A DNA stretch of 64,000 nt from Natronorubrum halalkaliphilum (GCF_009834785.1 NZ_WUYX01000071.1:62001-126000), one strand, 5' to 3'; shown: positions 43,101 to 51,063, counted from the stretch's first letter. Program-made: numbers and translations. Notes: a model not told the origin generated them from the letters alone.

Positions 43101-43148
43101 TCCGAGAGAAACGACGACGTGTTCACGTTCGGCAACACCGACGAGTAG
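40125..43148 (+). CDS. Methyl-accepting chemotaxis transducer (Htr-type)
   Basis: A 1007-aa transducer. Membrane helix 1 (FGIVLLILGLGVGLVGFIAT, about 26-45) is followed by an extracellular dCACHE-like sensor to about 308, membrane helix 2 (IATLAGVLMIGLIGAVLGRN, about 310-330), a HAMP linker (SIDRLTHKASKMEEGDLNVD), and the MA signalling domain with the conserved tip QTNMLALNANIEASRS (about 592). The C-terminus (about 770-1007) is an unusually long acidic tail with triplicated TDPLGDT/TDPLGDD units, not typical of MCPs. The start MDVLRRL has TTTATGT 31 nt upstream. Probable partner: the divergent binding lipoprotein. Confidence 0.93.
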   Translation: MDVLRRLVPSAIRRRYAVKFGIVLLILGLGVGLVGFIATAGITGEVEERVQTDHTSIASQEAQNLQMWNEQNEHTIGVIAWSEVVDNDDPAAIQQRFLDWEEHLDADTFAISYVDTDENAVLASTDGDLRGESADQIENVPAAAYEEAHSVEGVPWVSSPYTVEREHGSDDVAVMTYVLSVPGEDDRAIVYTAELEAYATGLDDDEHVATMVLDGDNDVMVDNKGYGEDHETLGQPYGGDAEAIVEPARTEGAGTHQVAGSSLSFDTDAYSFDNEDYVVSSARVYGTDWIVVTHEPESQAYGFVNTVNDWGHIATLAGVLMIGLIGAVLGRNTAVSIDRLTHKASKMEEGDLNVDLETKRVDNIGRLYDGFDSMRIALREQIEEVEAARNEAEQERKRVAKINEELEETADEYSDVMEAAADGDLTARMDADSENEAMEEIATEFNQMLEEIERTVAGLNQFATDVAIASEQVTASSEEVRSASQQVTESIQEISDGSEQQNQSLQSVNQEMSGLSTTTEEIAASSNEVADIAARTVETGQDGQEAAQAAITAMDEIETEASDAVDEIRRLEQEVQQIDELIATISEIARQTNMLALNANIEASRSVDGQDDEGFSVVAKEVKTLSENVAEAADEAEDRLQAIRDRTERSADEVEGTSTQIEDAGEQVQEAVEALAEIADLAKETNIGVQEISAATEEQAASTQEVVAMVDDATTISEETTAEAENVAAAAEEQTTALTEVTKSASNLSGQATQLSEALDRFETDDDQSDLEVDFEQSNDDDDDDGDGGPEPTEPAFDAVDVEDAESESIQGVTFETDTGRADETVPTSETDESDSEPPTETVQADTDETDGDAVELGAEEILDIEDRSEVGADADPITDEPATADGESPPASGRATDPLGDTATDPLGDTAATDPLGDDAAVTSADSGDPAEHDSEGTSDASANGADSSASGDKLEDTDGGAAAESEGEAETERESESERTDSADESDETDSERNDDVFTFGNTDE

Positions 43149-43181
43149 CCGTTTGGCCTCGAGTCAACCAACCTCTCGCAG

Positions 43182-43433
43182 TCAATCTTCGATAGAGTGG
43201 AGAAATTCGTCCAGCGTATCCGTGAGTTCATCGACCTCCTCTCCGTTGATTTCGGCCGAATACCGGACGATAAACACGTCTTTCTCGTCGGTGTGACGAG
43301 CTTTGTCGACCTGTTCGACGCCCTTCCAGATCCCCGTGACTTCGACTCGGCCGTGTTGGGCGTGGGTGTACGTTTCACCACGATCTACGACCGTATCAGA
43401 ATCAGAGCCCGGCAGCTCGTCAGAATCGTCCAT
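43182..43433 (-). CDS. Small conserved acidic protein
   Basis: An 83-aa protein, GRVEVTGIWKGVEQVDKARH in the middle and a DVFIVRYSAEINGEEVDELT segment before DTLDEFLHSIED. It looks like one beta-rich domain. I do not recognise a family. It converges on the transducer gene with a 33-bp gap. Confidence 0.65.
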   Translation of the reverse strand: MDDSDELPGSDSDTVVDRGETYTHAQHGRVEVTGIWKGVEQVDKARHTDEKDVFIVRYSAEINGEEVDELTDTLDEFLHSIED

Positions 43434-43629
43434 ATAGCCCTCTGGTAGCCGCTCACCTTTGTCTCTATTGGTGGATGGAGCGGTTGTTCACCGCTACTGA
43501 CTGATCGCCGCCCGTCACGATCGAGTTCAGTTCGTAACTCGTTCACGCCCTGTATCCACCACGGTTCCAGAAACCAATCACCGAGTGTGGGTTTCAACGG
43601 AGCCGATTCGACCGCAACGGAACCGGTCG

Positions 43630-44247
43630 TCAGAAGAATTTGAACAGATCGTCCCGCTCTTGCTCGTGCAAGTGGCCGCGAACGGCTTCGTTGAGGGAAC
43701 TGATCTGGCCCCGTTTGGCGGTGATCGGCGCGATGGTCTCCTGCCACTGTTTCCACGGCGGCAACAGACCGAGCCGGTCACAGAGTTCGTTCAGGCGTTC
43801 GTCTCTGTCGTCGACCTTGTCCATCTTGTTGACGGCGACGACCGTCGGCACATCCAGCTCCCGCAGGAAGTGGAACATCTCGACGTCGTAGGGGATCTCG
43901 TCGGGTCCGGAGTGGCGGTCGATGATGTCGATGACGCTCTTCCCGTCGACGACGAGCACCGCGACGAGGATGTTGTCGGCGTACTCCTCGAGATACCGGA
44001 CGATCCCGGTCTTGATCTCCTCGCGGTGGTCCTCGTGGACGCCGCTCATGAACCCGAAGCCGGGAAGATCGGTGATGACGAAGTCCTCGGGGGCCCAGTC
44101 GTAGTGATTCGGTTCGCGCGTAACGCCGGGCTTGCCGCCGGTGTCGAAGCTGTGGCCGGTGATCTCGCGCATGAGCGTCGATTTCCCCACGTTGGAACGG
44201 CCGACGAGGGCCACTTCGGCCTCCCGGTCGGGGCGTGTGTCGAACAT
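43630..44247 (-). CDS. engB: EngB-type GTP-binding protein
   Basis: A 205-aa TRAFAC GTPase: G1 [19 protein letters not shown]2 region [12 protein letters not shown]3 [13 protein letters not shown]4 [12 protein letters not shown], and a [13 protein letters not shown]5-like end. These are EngB (YihA) family hallmarks; the bacterial protein helps ribosome large-subunit assembly. Start at [12 protein letters not shown], with TATAAA (minus, 44272-44277) about 27 nt upstream. Confidence 0.95.
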   Translation of the reverse strand: MFDTRPDREAEVALVGRSNVGKSTLMREITGHSFDTGGKPGVTREPNHYDWAPEDFVITDLPGFGFMSGVHEDHREEIKTGIVRYLEEYADNILVAVLVVDGKSVIDIIDRHSGPDEIPYDVEMFHFLRELDVPTVVAVNKMDKVDDRDERLNELCDRLGLLPPWKQWQETIAPITAKRGQISSLNEAVRGHLHEQERDDLFKFF

Positions 44248-44271
44248 ACGCCGGCGTACGGGCGTCGCGGG

Positions 44272-44277
44272 TTTATA
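44272..44277 (-). promoter_or_regulatory. TATA box of engB
   Basis: TTTATA on the plus strand, TATAAA on the minus, centred about 27 nt before the ATG at 44247; a leaderless promoter. Confidence 0.55.
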
Positions 44278-44385
44278 GCCTCTGTGACCCGCACGACGAT
44301 CTCGGATCGAACGCCGTCGTGAAAACCGCCGACTACACGGCGAAAGCGCCCCAAGTTATGACCCCGGGGGTACTCACCGGAAGGT

Positions 44386-45678
44386 GTGCGGCTCGTTCAG
44401 TTGACGGTACCGACGGGCAAGCGGGAAACGATCCTCAAAACGCTCGACGACAGGGAGATCGACTACGTCGTCACTGACGAGAACGGCAATCGGGACTACA
44501 CGGCGGTGGTCTACTTTCCGTTGCCGTCACCGGCTGTCGAGCCAGTGCTCGACGAGTTAGACGAAGCGGGGATCGACGACGACGCGTACACTGTCGTCGT
44601 CGACGCTGAAACCGTCGTTTCCCGTCGGTTCGACGCATTACGCGAGGAGTACGAAAACGGCGACGTCGAAACCGATCGCATCTCGAGACAGGAACTCGAG
44701 GCCGAGGCCGATTCGCTGACGCCGACGTTCGCCGTCTACGCGATTATGACGATCATCAGCGCCGTCGTCGCGACGGCGGGACTCTTGCTCGACTCGCCCG
44801 CCGTCGTCGTCGGCTCGATGGTGATCGCGCCCCTGATCGGCCCGGCACTCGGCGCGAGCGTCGGCTCGGTAATCGACAACGAGGACCTGTTCAAAGAGAG
44901 CCTTCTCTACCAGATTCTCGGCGTCGTTCTCGCGATCGCAGCGGCGGCCGTTTTCGCCTGGCTGGTCAGAATGACGAATATCGTCCCGCCCGGACTCGAT
45001 ATCAGCGGGGTCGACGAGATCTCCGAACGGCTCGCGCCGGATCTGCTCTCGCTCGCGATCGCACTCGGCGCCGGCGTCGCGGGGATCATCAGTATCGCGA
45101 CCGGGACCTCCGTCGCCCTCGTCGGCGTCATGATCGCCGCGGCGTTGATTCCGCCCGCCGCCGCAGCCGGAATTGCGATCGCGTGGGGCCAGCCGTCGGC
45201 CGCGATCGGCTCGACGGCGCTCGTGTTGGTCAACGTCCTCTCGGTGAATCTCGCCGGCCTCCTGACGCTGTGGTGGGCCGGCTACCGTCCGGAGAACCTG
45301 TTTTCGATCGGCAAGACCCAACAGCGCGTTCGCAGACGAGTGCTCGGACTGGCCGGGATCGTACTCATCTTCGCGATCTTTCTCGGCGCCATCACCTACT
45401 CCTCCTACGCCGTTGCGACCTTCGAGGAGAACGCCCGCGGAGAGGCCGAAATGGTGCTTTCACAGGAGGAGTTCGAGGAGCACCAGTTGCTCGAGTTTCA
45501 GGTCATGATGGACGATAACTATCCGTTCATCAGTCCCGATCGGGTGGTTATCACCGTCGGTGGCCCGCCCGGAGCGGTACCGTCCGAACTGGCCGACACG
45601 TTACACGAGCGGATCAACCGCCACGCCGACGACCCGGTTCGGGTCGAAATCAGGTCGGTCGGGCTCGTCGAACGGTAA
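44386..45678 (+). CDS. DUF389 / TIGR00341 family membrane protein
   Basis: A 430-aa protein with a soluble N-terminal domain (MRLVQLTVPTGKRETILKTL; DYTAVVYFPLPSPAVEPVLD), six or seven membrane helices holding VVVGSMVIAPLIGPALGASV and VALVGVMIAAALIPPAAAAG, and a soluble C-terminal domain (DRVVITVGGPPGAVPSELAD). This is the DUF389 (TIGR00341) arrangement, function unknown. A GTG at 44386 is the start; a GGAAGG stretch lies just upstream. Alternative starts downstream would lose the conserved N-terminus. Confidence 0.88.
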   Translation: MRLVQLTVPTGKRETILKTLDDREIDYVVTDENGNRDYTAVVYFPLPSPAVEPVLDELDEAGIDDDAYTVVVDAETVVSRRFDALREEYENGDVETDRISRQELEAEADSLTPTFAVYAIMTIISAVVATAGLLLDSPAVVVGSMVIAPLIGPALGASVGSVIDNEDLFKESLLYQILGVVLAIAAAAVFAWLVRMTNIVPPGLDISGVDEISERLAPDLLSLAIALGAGVAGIISIATGTSVALVGVMIAAALIPPAAAAGIAIAWGQPSAAIGSTALVLVNVLSVNLAGLLTLWWAGYRPENLFSIGKTQQRVRRRVLGLAGIVLIFAIFLGAITYSSYAVATFEENARGEAEMVLSQEEFEEHQLLEFQVMMDDNYPFISPDRVVITVGGPPGAVPSELADTLHERINRHADDPVRVEIRSVGLVER

Positions 45679-45748
45679 CGATCGGTCGGGACGCTTGACA
45701 CGTAACTACACGTATTCGCTTGCTTGCGGAGACAGTGCACGGTGGACG

Positions 45749-46138
45749 CTACCGACGGAATCGCTCGAGAAACGTCGGTTGGCCACCGCTTCCCTCGCTA
45801 TCGGTGTTCGGATCCGCATCGCTTCCGCGGTCGGACGTCGTCTCGAGCGATGCGTTCTCGGCGGCAAGTTGCTCGTCGTCGGTCTGACCATTGTCGACTT
45901 CCTCGTCAGCATCCGACGTGTGACGACCGAGCCGTCGGCGAAGCCACGCTCTCGGCCCGCCGATCCGGTTGACGAGATAGGTCGGGAAGTAGAGCGCGAC
46001 CGCCCCGAGCGCGAGAAACCCGACCCCGCCGATGAGCCGCCCCGATCGGAGGTAGTTGAACCCGACGACGAACATCGGACCGGCCATCGACATTCCGACG
46101 GCCGTCTGGAGCATCCAGAGGATTCCTGGCCCTCTCAT
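45749..46138 (-). CDS. Conserved hypothetical membrane protein
   Basis: A 129-aa protein: MRGPGILWMLQTAVGMSMAG PMFVVGFNYL is a first helix and GGVGFLALGAVALYFPTYLV NRIGG a second, followed by an Arg-rich stretch (RAWLRRRLGR) and an acidic C-terminus. Conserved-looking, but I do not recognise a family number. It lies 58 bp downstream of the Nog1-family gene in the same direction and may be in its operon. Confidence 0.75.
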   Translation of the reverse strand: MRGPGILWMLQTAVGMSMAGPMFVVGFNYLRSGRLIGGVGFLALGAVALYFPTYLVNRIGGPRAWLRRRLGRHTSDADEEVDNGQTDDEQLAAENASLETTSDRGSDADPNTDSEGSGGQPTFLERFRR

Positions 46139-46196
46139 CGCGGGGTCGGCATTGAAACGGGTCGCCGGAAGCCGTCTCGAGATTTCGGTGGCACTG

Positions 46197-47192
46197 TCAC
46201 CCCTCGAACGGAAGTTCGGGCTCGTAGTCGACCGCTTCGACGGCCGCTTCGAGCACCGTTTCGACGTCCGTGCCCGTTTCGACGCTCATGGTGTAATCGG
46301 CGTTCAGTTCGTCGCTCAGGCCGTCGTCCCAGACCTCGCGCCGATCGACCTTGTTCGCGATCGTCAGCACGGGGACGTCTTCGAACTGGGCCGCGATCGA
46401 GTCGCGCAACTCGAGTTGCGAGGCGAGCGGGTAGCCACACTCGGCGCTCGGGTCGATCATTACGAGCATGCAGTCGGCGAGGTGTTCGATGGCGCTGACG
46501 GCCTGGGATTCGATCTCGTTGCGTTCGTCCGCTGGTCGGTCGAGCAGGCCGGGCGTATCGACGATCTGGTAGCGAATGTGGTCGTGCTCGAAGTGACCGA
46601 GACCGATCCCTCTGGTCGTAAACGGATACGACGCCGTCTCGCCGCGGGCGTTGGTGACGTCGTTGACGAAGGATGACTTGCCGACGTTGGGGTAGCCGGC
46701 GACGACGATCGTCGGCTCGTCGGGGTTGATCTCGGGCAGATCCCGCAGGTCGTTGCGGGACTTGTTAATATAGATCAGTTCGTCGTCGACCTGTTCGGCG
46801 ATGTCGGCGAGTCGGGCGAAGGCCTGCTTGCGGTGTTTGCGAGCCGTATCGACGTCCGTCTTCCGGAGCTTCGGCTGGTACTCCTCGTGGATCTCACGGG
46901 CCTTGCGGCTTGCCCACATCACTTCCGAGAGGCTCTGGCGGAGTCTGTCGACGTCGACGATCGCGTCCGCGAGTTCGTAGTAGAACGGATGAACGTCGTC
47001 CTCGTAGGCGAAGTCCGGCCACGCCGTGACCACGTTCTCTAAGTTGTCCGAAATGATGTTGGCCGCCACCTGGAGCATCGACTGCTGGGCCTCGAGGCCG
47101 CCTTTGGCATTGCCTGCCCGCGCCGCCCGCGAAAACGCCTTGTCGATCAGCTCTTCCGACGTGGGCGTCGTCGGAAGGTCTTCGAAAATCAT
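46197..47192 (-). CDS. Nog1-family GTP-binding protein
   Basis: A 331-aa OBG-like GTPase. A helical N-terminal domain (MIFEDLPTTPTSEELIDKAF, VRQSLSEVMWASRKAREI-like, RKTDVDTARKHRKQAFARLA) is followed by G1 IVVAGYPNVGKSSFVNDVTN, G2 SYPFTTRGIGLGHFEHD, G3 IVDTPGLLDRPADERNEIES and G4 TIANKVDRREVWD. This is the Nog1 signature; the eukaryotic protein assembles 60S ribosomes. The start has CTTATAAG (47215-47222) 26 nt upstream. The longer upstream frame is a shadow of the divergent DUF5518 gene. Confidence 0.93.
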   Translation of the reverse strand: MIFEDLPTTPTSEELIDKAFSRAARAGNAKGGLEAQQSMLQVAANIISDNLENVVTAWPDFAYEDDVHPFYYELADAIVDVDRLRQSLSEVMWASRKAREIHEEYQPKLRKTDVDTARKHRKQAFARLADIAEQVDDELIYINKSRNDLRDLPEINPDEPTIVVAGYPNVGKSSFVNDVTNARGETASYPFTTRGIGLGHFEHDHIRYQIVDTPGLLDRPADERNEIESQAVSAIEHLADCMLVMIDPSAECGYPLASQLELRDSIAAQFEDVPVLTIANKVDRREVWDDGLSDELNADYTMSVETGTDVETVLEAAVEAVDYEPELPFEG

Positions 47193-47214
47193 AGCGGAAA
47201 CTAGAACCCGCTGT

Positions 47215-47251
47215 CTTATAAGGTCGTTCGTTACGCGCTGTGATCTTATCC
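47215..47251. promoter_or_regulatory. Divergent promoters of the Nog1-family and DUF5518 genes
   Basis: CTTATAAG (47215-47222) is 26 nt before the minus-strand ATG at 47192. CTTATCC (47245-47251) is 26 nt before the plus-strand ATG at 47274. Both fit leaderless haloarchaeal promoters. Confidence 0.55.
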
Positions 47252-47273
47252 CTGCTCGCCCCCTCTCTGAGGT

Positions 47274-47693
47274 ATGACCAACTGGCGTGCAGTTATCGTC
47301 GGCTTTCTCGTGGCGACCGTGCTCGGACTGTTCGGACTCGCGCTTCCCGGCGTCGGCCAGCTCGCGGCGGGGCTCGTCGGCGGCTTCGTCGCCGGCTACA
47401 TGGCCGGCGGCGGCCTCGGCCGCGGCTTCTGGCACGGGTTACTGGCGGGTGCGCTCGGCGGCATCGTCGGCGGACTCCTCATCGCCGTCGTCGTCGGACT
47501 CACTGGCTGGACGCTCGGCCCCGTTGGCGGCCTCGTTTCCGGTGCCGCCGGGCTCGGCATCCTCGCCGTGGCCCTCTTCGTCTCGTTCGTGATGGCACTC
47601 GAGAGCGCGATTGCGGGTGCGGTCGGCGGCGTGCTCAACCCCGATCCCGACCGCGCCGGCCGTGGGGGACGTGGCGGGCGCGACGCGTACTGA
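47274..47693 (+). CDS. DUF5518 family membrane protein
   Basis: A 139-aa Gly/Ala-rich membrane protein with four predicted helices (VIVGFLVATVLGLFGLALPG; AAGLVGGFVAGYMAGGGLGR; LLAGALGGIVGGLLIAVVVG; VSGAAGLGILAVALFVSFVM) and a short polar tail. The repeated small-residue pattern and length are those of haloarchaeal DUF5518 proteins. Function unknown. Confidence 0.85.
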   Translation: MTNWRAVIVGFLVATVLGLFGLALPGVGQLAAGLVGGFVAGYMAGGGLGRGFWHGLLAGALGGIVGGLLIAVVVGLTGWTLGPVGGLVSGAAGLGILAVALFVSFVMALESAIAGAVGGVLNPDPDRAGRGGRGGRDAY

Positions 47694-47787
47694 ACGGGGT
47701 TTAACTGCTGGTCTCGAGGCGAACGACGGGAAACGAGCCGCGAGGTTCGAGAGACGTGACACGGGAATTATCCGTATCCACGACCGC

Positions 47788-48186
47788 TCACTGCGAGTCT
47801 CGGATCGCTTTGATCGCACGGCGTTCGGCGTCGATCTCTCGCTGGGTCCGAACGCCGAGTCGGCGAAGCACGGGGACCGGCGGACACCAGCCCTGTAGCG
47901 CGTGCTGGAACAGGAACGCGGCGATCACGACTGGGCCAACGAGAAACCGCCTGTCGACCGTCGCGCCGAGCCCCAGAAGCACGAGGATGAGCCCCGAGGC
48001 GTTCGCCTCGAGCGTGCGTTCGATATCCCATTCCCGCTCGAGTTCGGCGAGCCGGTCGTCGATCTCGTCGGGGTTGGTGGCGTAGTACTGCAGTCGTTCG
48101 CCGATCTCCTGTCGAAGCTGTTCGTTGATCGCTTCGTGGGTGCTCGTCGGAACCCGCTCGGCCGTCCCCGGCAGTGGTGTGGACAT
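47788..48186 (-). CDS. DUF2892-domain (YgaP-like) membrane protein
   Basis: A 132-aa protein. A charged coil (HEAINEQLRQEIGERLQYYA) precedes a DUF2892 module: ERTLEANASGLILVLLGLGA and FLVGPVVIAAFLFQHALQGW, then CPPVPVLRRLGVRTQREIDA. Such modules are helix pairs often attached to rhodaneses or in small membrane proteins. The start MSTPLPG was chosen because the upstream extension is a shadow of the copper-binding gene. Confidence 0.85.
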   Translation of the reverse strand: MSTPLPGTAERVPTSTHEAINEQLRQEIGERLQYYATNPDEIDDRLAELEREWDIERTLEANASGLILVLLGLGATVDRRFLVGPVVIAAFLFQHALQGWCPPVPVLRRLGVRTQREIDAERRAIKAIRDSQ

Positions 48187-48205
48187 CAGTATCGAATCAC
48201 CGAGT

Positions 48206-48553
48206 TCAGGCCGACGCCATTTCTCGACAGCTCTCGACGCACTCCGGCAGGATCTCCGCGCAGGCCTGACAGTGCTCGTGATCGTGCTGGGCACACTCCT
48301 CGGCACACTCCTCACAGAGGTCCGCACAGAGCTCGCCCAGTTCCTCGTGGGAGCCCGAGTTGCGGGCCATAAACCGCGCGTGCAGCGACGCGATGTCGGC
48401 CACGTCCCGGCAGAGCCGGATACAACGGGCCATTCCCTCGCCCTCGCCCGCGCAGGCGTCGGCACACCACTCACAAACTTGGGCGGCCTCGAGGCAGTTG
48501 TCGATACACTCCTGCATGTGGTCGTCCGCGTGGTCGATCTGTTGCATCGCCAT
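48206..48553 (-). CDS. Four-helix bundle copper-binding protein
   Basis: A 115-aa Cys-rich helical protein: QQIDHADDHMQECIDNCLEA, QVCEWCADACAGEGEGMARC, then ELCADLCEECAEECAQHDHE and HCQACAEILPECVESC. The repeated CxxxC spacing along helices is that of the DUF326/Csp four-helix-bundle copper storage family, which binds many Cu(I). It starts at MAMQQIDH; a GTG five codons earlier is possible. The DUF2892 gene begins 20 bp after its stop, so the two probably form an operon. Confidence 0.9.
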   Translation of the reverse strand: MAMQQIDHADDHMQECIDNCLEAAQVCEWCADACAGEGEGMARCIRLCRDVADIASLHARFMARNSGSHEELGELCADLCEECAEECAQHDHEHCQACAEILPECVESCREMASA

Positions 48554-48648
48554 CGCGTGAGACGACACTCGGTGGCGTCATCAAGGTGTGATGGGCGACT
48601 GCAAGGACGGAGTTCGACCGATCCGAAGTCGACGGCGCCGTCGGTTCC

Positions 48649-48933
48649 TCAGCGTCGTGCCTGCAGTTCCGCCTCTAACTCCTCGAGACTCATCCCTTTC
48701 ATCGAGAGCAAGACGAGCAGATGGTAGACGATATCGGCGGCCTCGTAGGCGACCTCGTCGTGGTCGTCGTCCTTGGCGGCCAACACGAGTTCGGTCGTCT
48801 CCTCGCCGAGCTTTTCGAGCACCGCGTTCTCGCCTTTTTCGTGGGTAAACAACGACGCGGTGTAGGAGTCTTCGGGAAGGGTTTCCTTGCGGTCCTCGAT
48901 CACGGCGAACAGCTCCTCGAGCGTCTCGTCCAT
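48649..48933 (-). CDS. hisE: Phosphoribosyl-ATP pyrophosphatase
   Basis: A 94-aa MazG-like protein catalysing the second step of histidine synthesis. Visible are EKLGEETTELVLAAKDDDHD (the metal-binding Glu motif) and EAADIVYHLLVLLSMKGMSL. Length is typical for stand-alone HisE. The ATG directly follows the stop codon of the upstream nuclease gene (TAGATG), so it is in that operon; no other his genes are in the window. Confidence 0.94.
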   Translation of the reverse strand: MDETLEELFAVIEDRKETLPEDSYTASLFTHEKGENAVLEKLGEETTELVLAAKDDDHDEVAYEAADIVYHLLVLLSMKGMSLEELEAELQARR

Positions 48934-49401
48934 CTACATCTCACCCGACATATTGCGGATGTCTTCTAACTGCTCGAACTTCTGGCTGTCGTCTCGACCG
49001 TCCTCGAAGACGTCGTCGGTGATTTCGATGGGAGCGTTCGTCCGAGCCGCCAGCGCCAGCGAGTCGCTCGGACGGGCATCGATAACGGTCTTGCCTCGGG
49101 GCGTCTCGAGGTGGATATCGGCGATGTAGGTGCCGCCTTGTCCGTCGTCGCGTTCCTTGATCTCGTTGACGACGATGCGGTCGATGCGGCTCCCCAGTTC
49201 CTCCATGACGTCCAGCAGGAGGTCGTGGGTCAGCGGCCGACCGATGTCCTCGGCTTCGAGGCCGCGAGCGATGCTCGTCGCCTCGTTGAAGCCGATGAAG
49301 ATCGGGACCACGTCGTCTTCGTCCTCGACGGCGAGGACGACCACGGGCACCGGCCCCTGCGGAGTCCCCGCGACGCGAACCGCGTCGATGGATGCCTGCA
49401 T
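48934..49401 (-). CDS. Bifunctional nuclease family protein (DUF151)
   Basis: A 155-aa protein of the BFN/DUF151 family: PVVVLAVEDEDDVVPIFIGF with NEATSIARGLEAEDIGRPLT, then DLLLDVMEELGSRIDRIVVN and IDARPSDSLALAARTNAPIE. Members are reported as DNase/RNase in plants and as regulators in some microbes. I start at MQASIDAV, where homology begins; the 18 upstream codons are not conserved-looking. hisE follows with no gap. Confidence 0.88.
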   Translation of the reverse strand: MQASIDAVRVAGTPQGPVPVVVLAVEDEDDVVPIFIGFNEATSIARGLEAEDIGRPLTHDLLLDVMEELGSRIDRIVVNEIKERDDGQGGTYIADIHLETPRGKTVIDARPSDSLALAARTNAPIEITDDVFEDGRDDSQKFEQLEDIRNMSGEM

Positions 49402-49513
49402 ATCGGTACCGTTGCGAGCGAGCGAGAAAACAGGTCCGGTCGCGAATGCATGCACGGCTCGGGAGCGACTCTTCGATACGGACTCGCCGATCGGTCGGTC
49501 CTCGATCTCGAGG

Positions 49514-50155
49514 CTACGCCGGATCCGCGATATCCGGCAGGCCAGCGTCGCTGTTCTCGAAAAACGCCAGCCCGTGAATCCGACTATCGGGCGTCAGCTC
49601 GGGGTGGAACGCGGTGCCGACGACGGGACCCTGTTTCACGGCGACCGGACGGCCGTCCCACGAGGCGAGTACCTCGACGGTCCCGTCTCCGGTCCCGCCG
49701 CCAACGTCCTCGATCGCGGGGGCCCGGATGAACACCGCCGGATACGGCTCGTCGTCGGCCAGACCGTCGACCGCGAGCGGCGCTTCGAAACTGTCCTTCT
49801 GGCGGCCGAACGCGTTGCGTTCGACCGTGACGTCGAGCAGGCCGAGTTCCTCGACCCGGTCGTCGTTCGGGTCGCTCGAGGCGACGATCAGTCCGGCACA
49901 CGTCGCGAGCAGCGGTTTGCCGGCGGCGACGTGATCGACGATTTCGGGGGCGATACCCTCGCTGTGGAGCAGTCGGGAGATGGTCGTCGACTCACCGCCG
50001 GGCATCGCGAGTAGGTCGCAGTCGGGCACGATCCCCGACTCGCGAATTTCGTGAACGGTGACGTCGTGACCGTGGGTCTTCGCTGCGCGTTCGATCGCGG
50101 CCGCGTGCTCTTCGACGTCGCCCTGAACGGCGACGACGCCGGCGGTCAGTGACAT
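49514..50155 (-). CDS. pdxT: Pyridoxal 5'-phosphate synthase glutaminase subunit
   Basis: A 213-aa class I glutaminase that supplies ammonia to PdxS. Seen are AGVVAVQGDVEEHAAAIERA, the oxyanion strand LLAMPGGESTTISRLLH, the nucleophile PLLATCAGLIVASS and the His-Glu pair VGTAFHPELTPD near the end. Usual length is about 190-200. PdxS is not adjacent in this window. The start is MSLTAGVVAV; the upstream in-frame sequence is Arg-rich shadow. Confidence 0.94.
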   Translation of the reverse strand: MSLTAGVVAVQGDVEEHAAAIERAAKTHGHDVTVHEIRESGIVPDCDLLAMPGGESTTISRLLHSEGIAPEIVDHVAAGKPLLATCAGLIVASSDPNDDRVEELGLLDVTVERNAFGRQKDSFEAPLAVDGLADDEPYPAVFIRAPAIEDVGGGTGDGTVEVLASWDGRPVAVKQGPVVGTAFHPELTPDSRIHGLAFFENSDAGLPDIADPA

Positions 50156-50199
50156 GCTCGCGGCTAGGGAAGGCGGGGTCAAAAAGGTCGCGTCCCCGG

Positions 50200-51063
50200 C
50201 TACCGTTCGGTGCGCAGTCGAATCCTGATCCCGTCCGGATCGGCTATCTCGAGACCGTCGTCGACCCGGGTGCTGGTGAGACCGCGCTCCTCGAGCGCTG
50301 CTCGGATCGCCTCGAGACCGGGGGTCGCCGGAACGACGAGTTCGAACCACGCCAATCCGCGACTCCCGTCCGCAAGGGGCTCTGATCGCCCGTTCCAGGT
50401 GTTGGTCCCGATGTGGTGGTGGTACTCCCCCGCTGCGAGAAACATCGCGGAAGGGGCCGTATCCACCACGTCGAACCCCAGCGTCTCCGCGTAGAACGCT
50501 CGAGCGTCGTCGATCGAGGAAACCTCGAGGTGGATGTGGCCGACGGTCGTTCCGTCCGGTGCTGTGTTCGCTATGTCACCGCTCGCAGCCGCCGCGAGAT
50601 CCTCGAGATCCAGCGACGACGAGCCGATCCGTATCCCGCCGTCCTCGTCGCGGGGCCACTCCGAACGGGGTCGATCCCGGTAGAGTTCGACGCCGTTGTC
50701 TTCGGGGTCGGTAAGGTACAACGCCTCGCTGACGCCGTGATCCGATGCGCCGTCGAGCTCCCACCAGTCGCGAACCCGCAGAAGTGCGTCCCCCAGCGCC
50801 TCGCGACTCGGCAGTTTGAACGCGCTGTGATAGAGTCCGGTTTCCTCTCGGGAACGTGGCTGTGCATCCGCGGTGTCCCGGACGACGAGCAGCGACGTTT
50901 CGTCGACGCCGAGCGTCGTCGTCCCCGTCGCCGACTCCCGTGTCAGTACCGACAGACCGACCACGTCGCGGTAGAATTCGATCACTGCCGTCCGGTCACT
51001 GACCGTCAGGGCCGTCCGGCCGATCCGGGTCGACTCCGGGAGCAGTGACGTAGCGCCGTTCAT
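50200..51063 (-). CDS. VOC-family dioxygenase-like protein (two glyoxalase domains)
   Basis: A 287-aa protein with two vicinal-oxygen-chelate modules. The first is IGRTALTVSDRTAVIEFYRD ... LYHSAFKLPSREALGDALLR ... EALYLTDPEDNGVELYRDRP. The second is VGHIHLEVSSIDDARAFYAE ... EYHHHIGTNTWNGRSEPLAD ... WFELVVPAT. This is the catechol-2,3-dioxygenase CatE-like layout, with His and Glu metal ligands placed as usual. Substrate unknown. A promoter GATATAAG (51085-51092 on the minus strand) lies about 25 nt before the ATG. Confidence 0.9.
   Translation of the reverse strand: MNGATSLLPESTRIGRTALTVSDRTAVIEFYRDVVGLSVLTRESATGTTTLGVDETSLLVVRDTADAQPRSREETGLYHSAFKLPSREALGDALLRVRDWWELDGASDHGVSEALYLTDPEDNGVELYRDRPRSEWPRDEDGGIRIGSSSLDLEDLAAAASGDIANTAPDGTTVGHIHLEVSSIDDARAFYAETLGFDVVDTAPSAMFLAAGEYHHHIGTNTWNGRSEPLADGSRGLAWFELVVPATPGLEAIRAALEERGLTSTRVDDGLEIADPDGIRIRLRTER

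Noticed and set aside
49440-49513. ATACGGACTCGCC as another palindromic element
   Set aside because: Only the first six bases match; there is no matching right end about 80 bp away.
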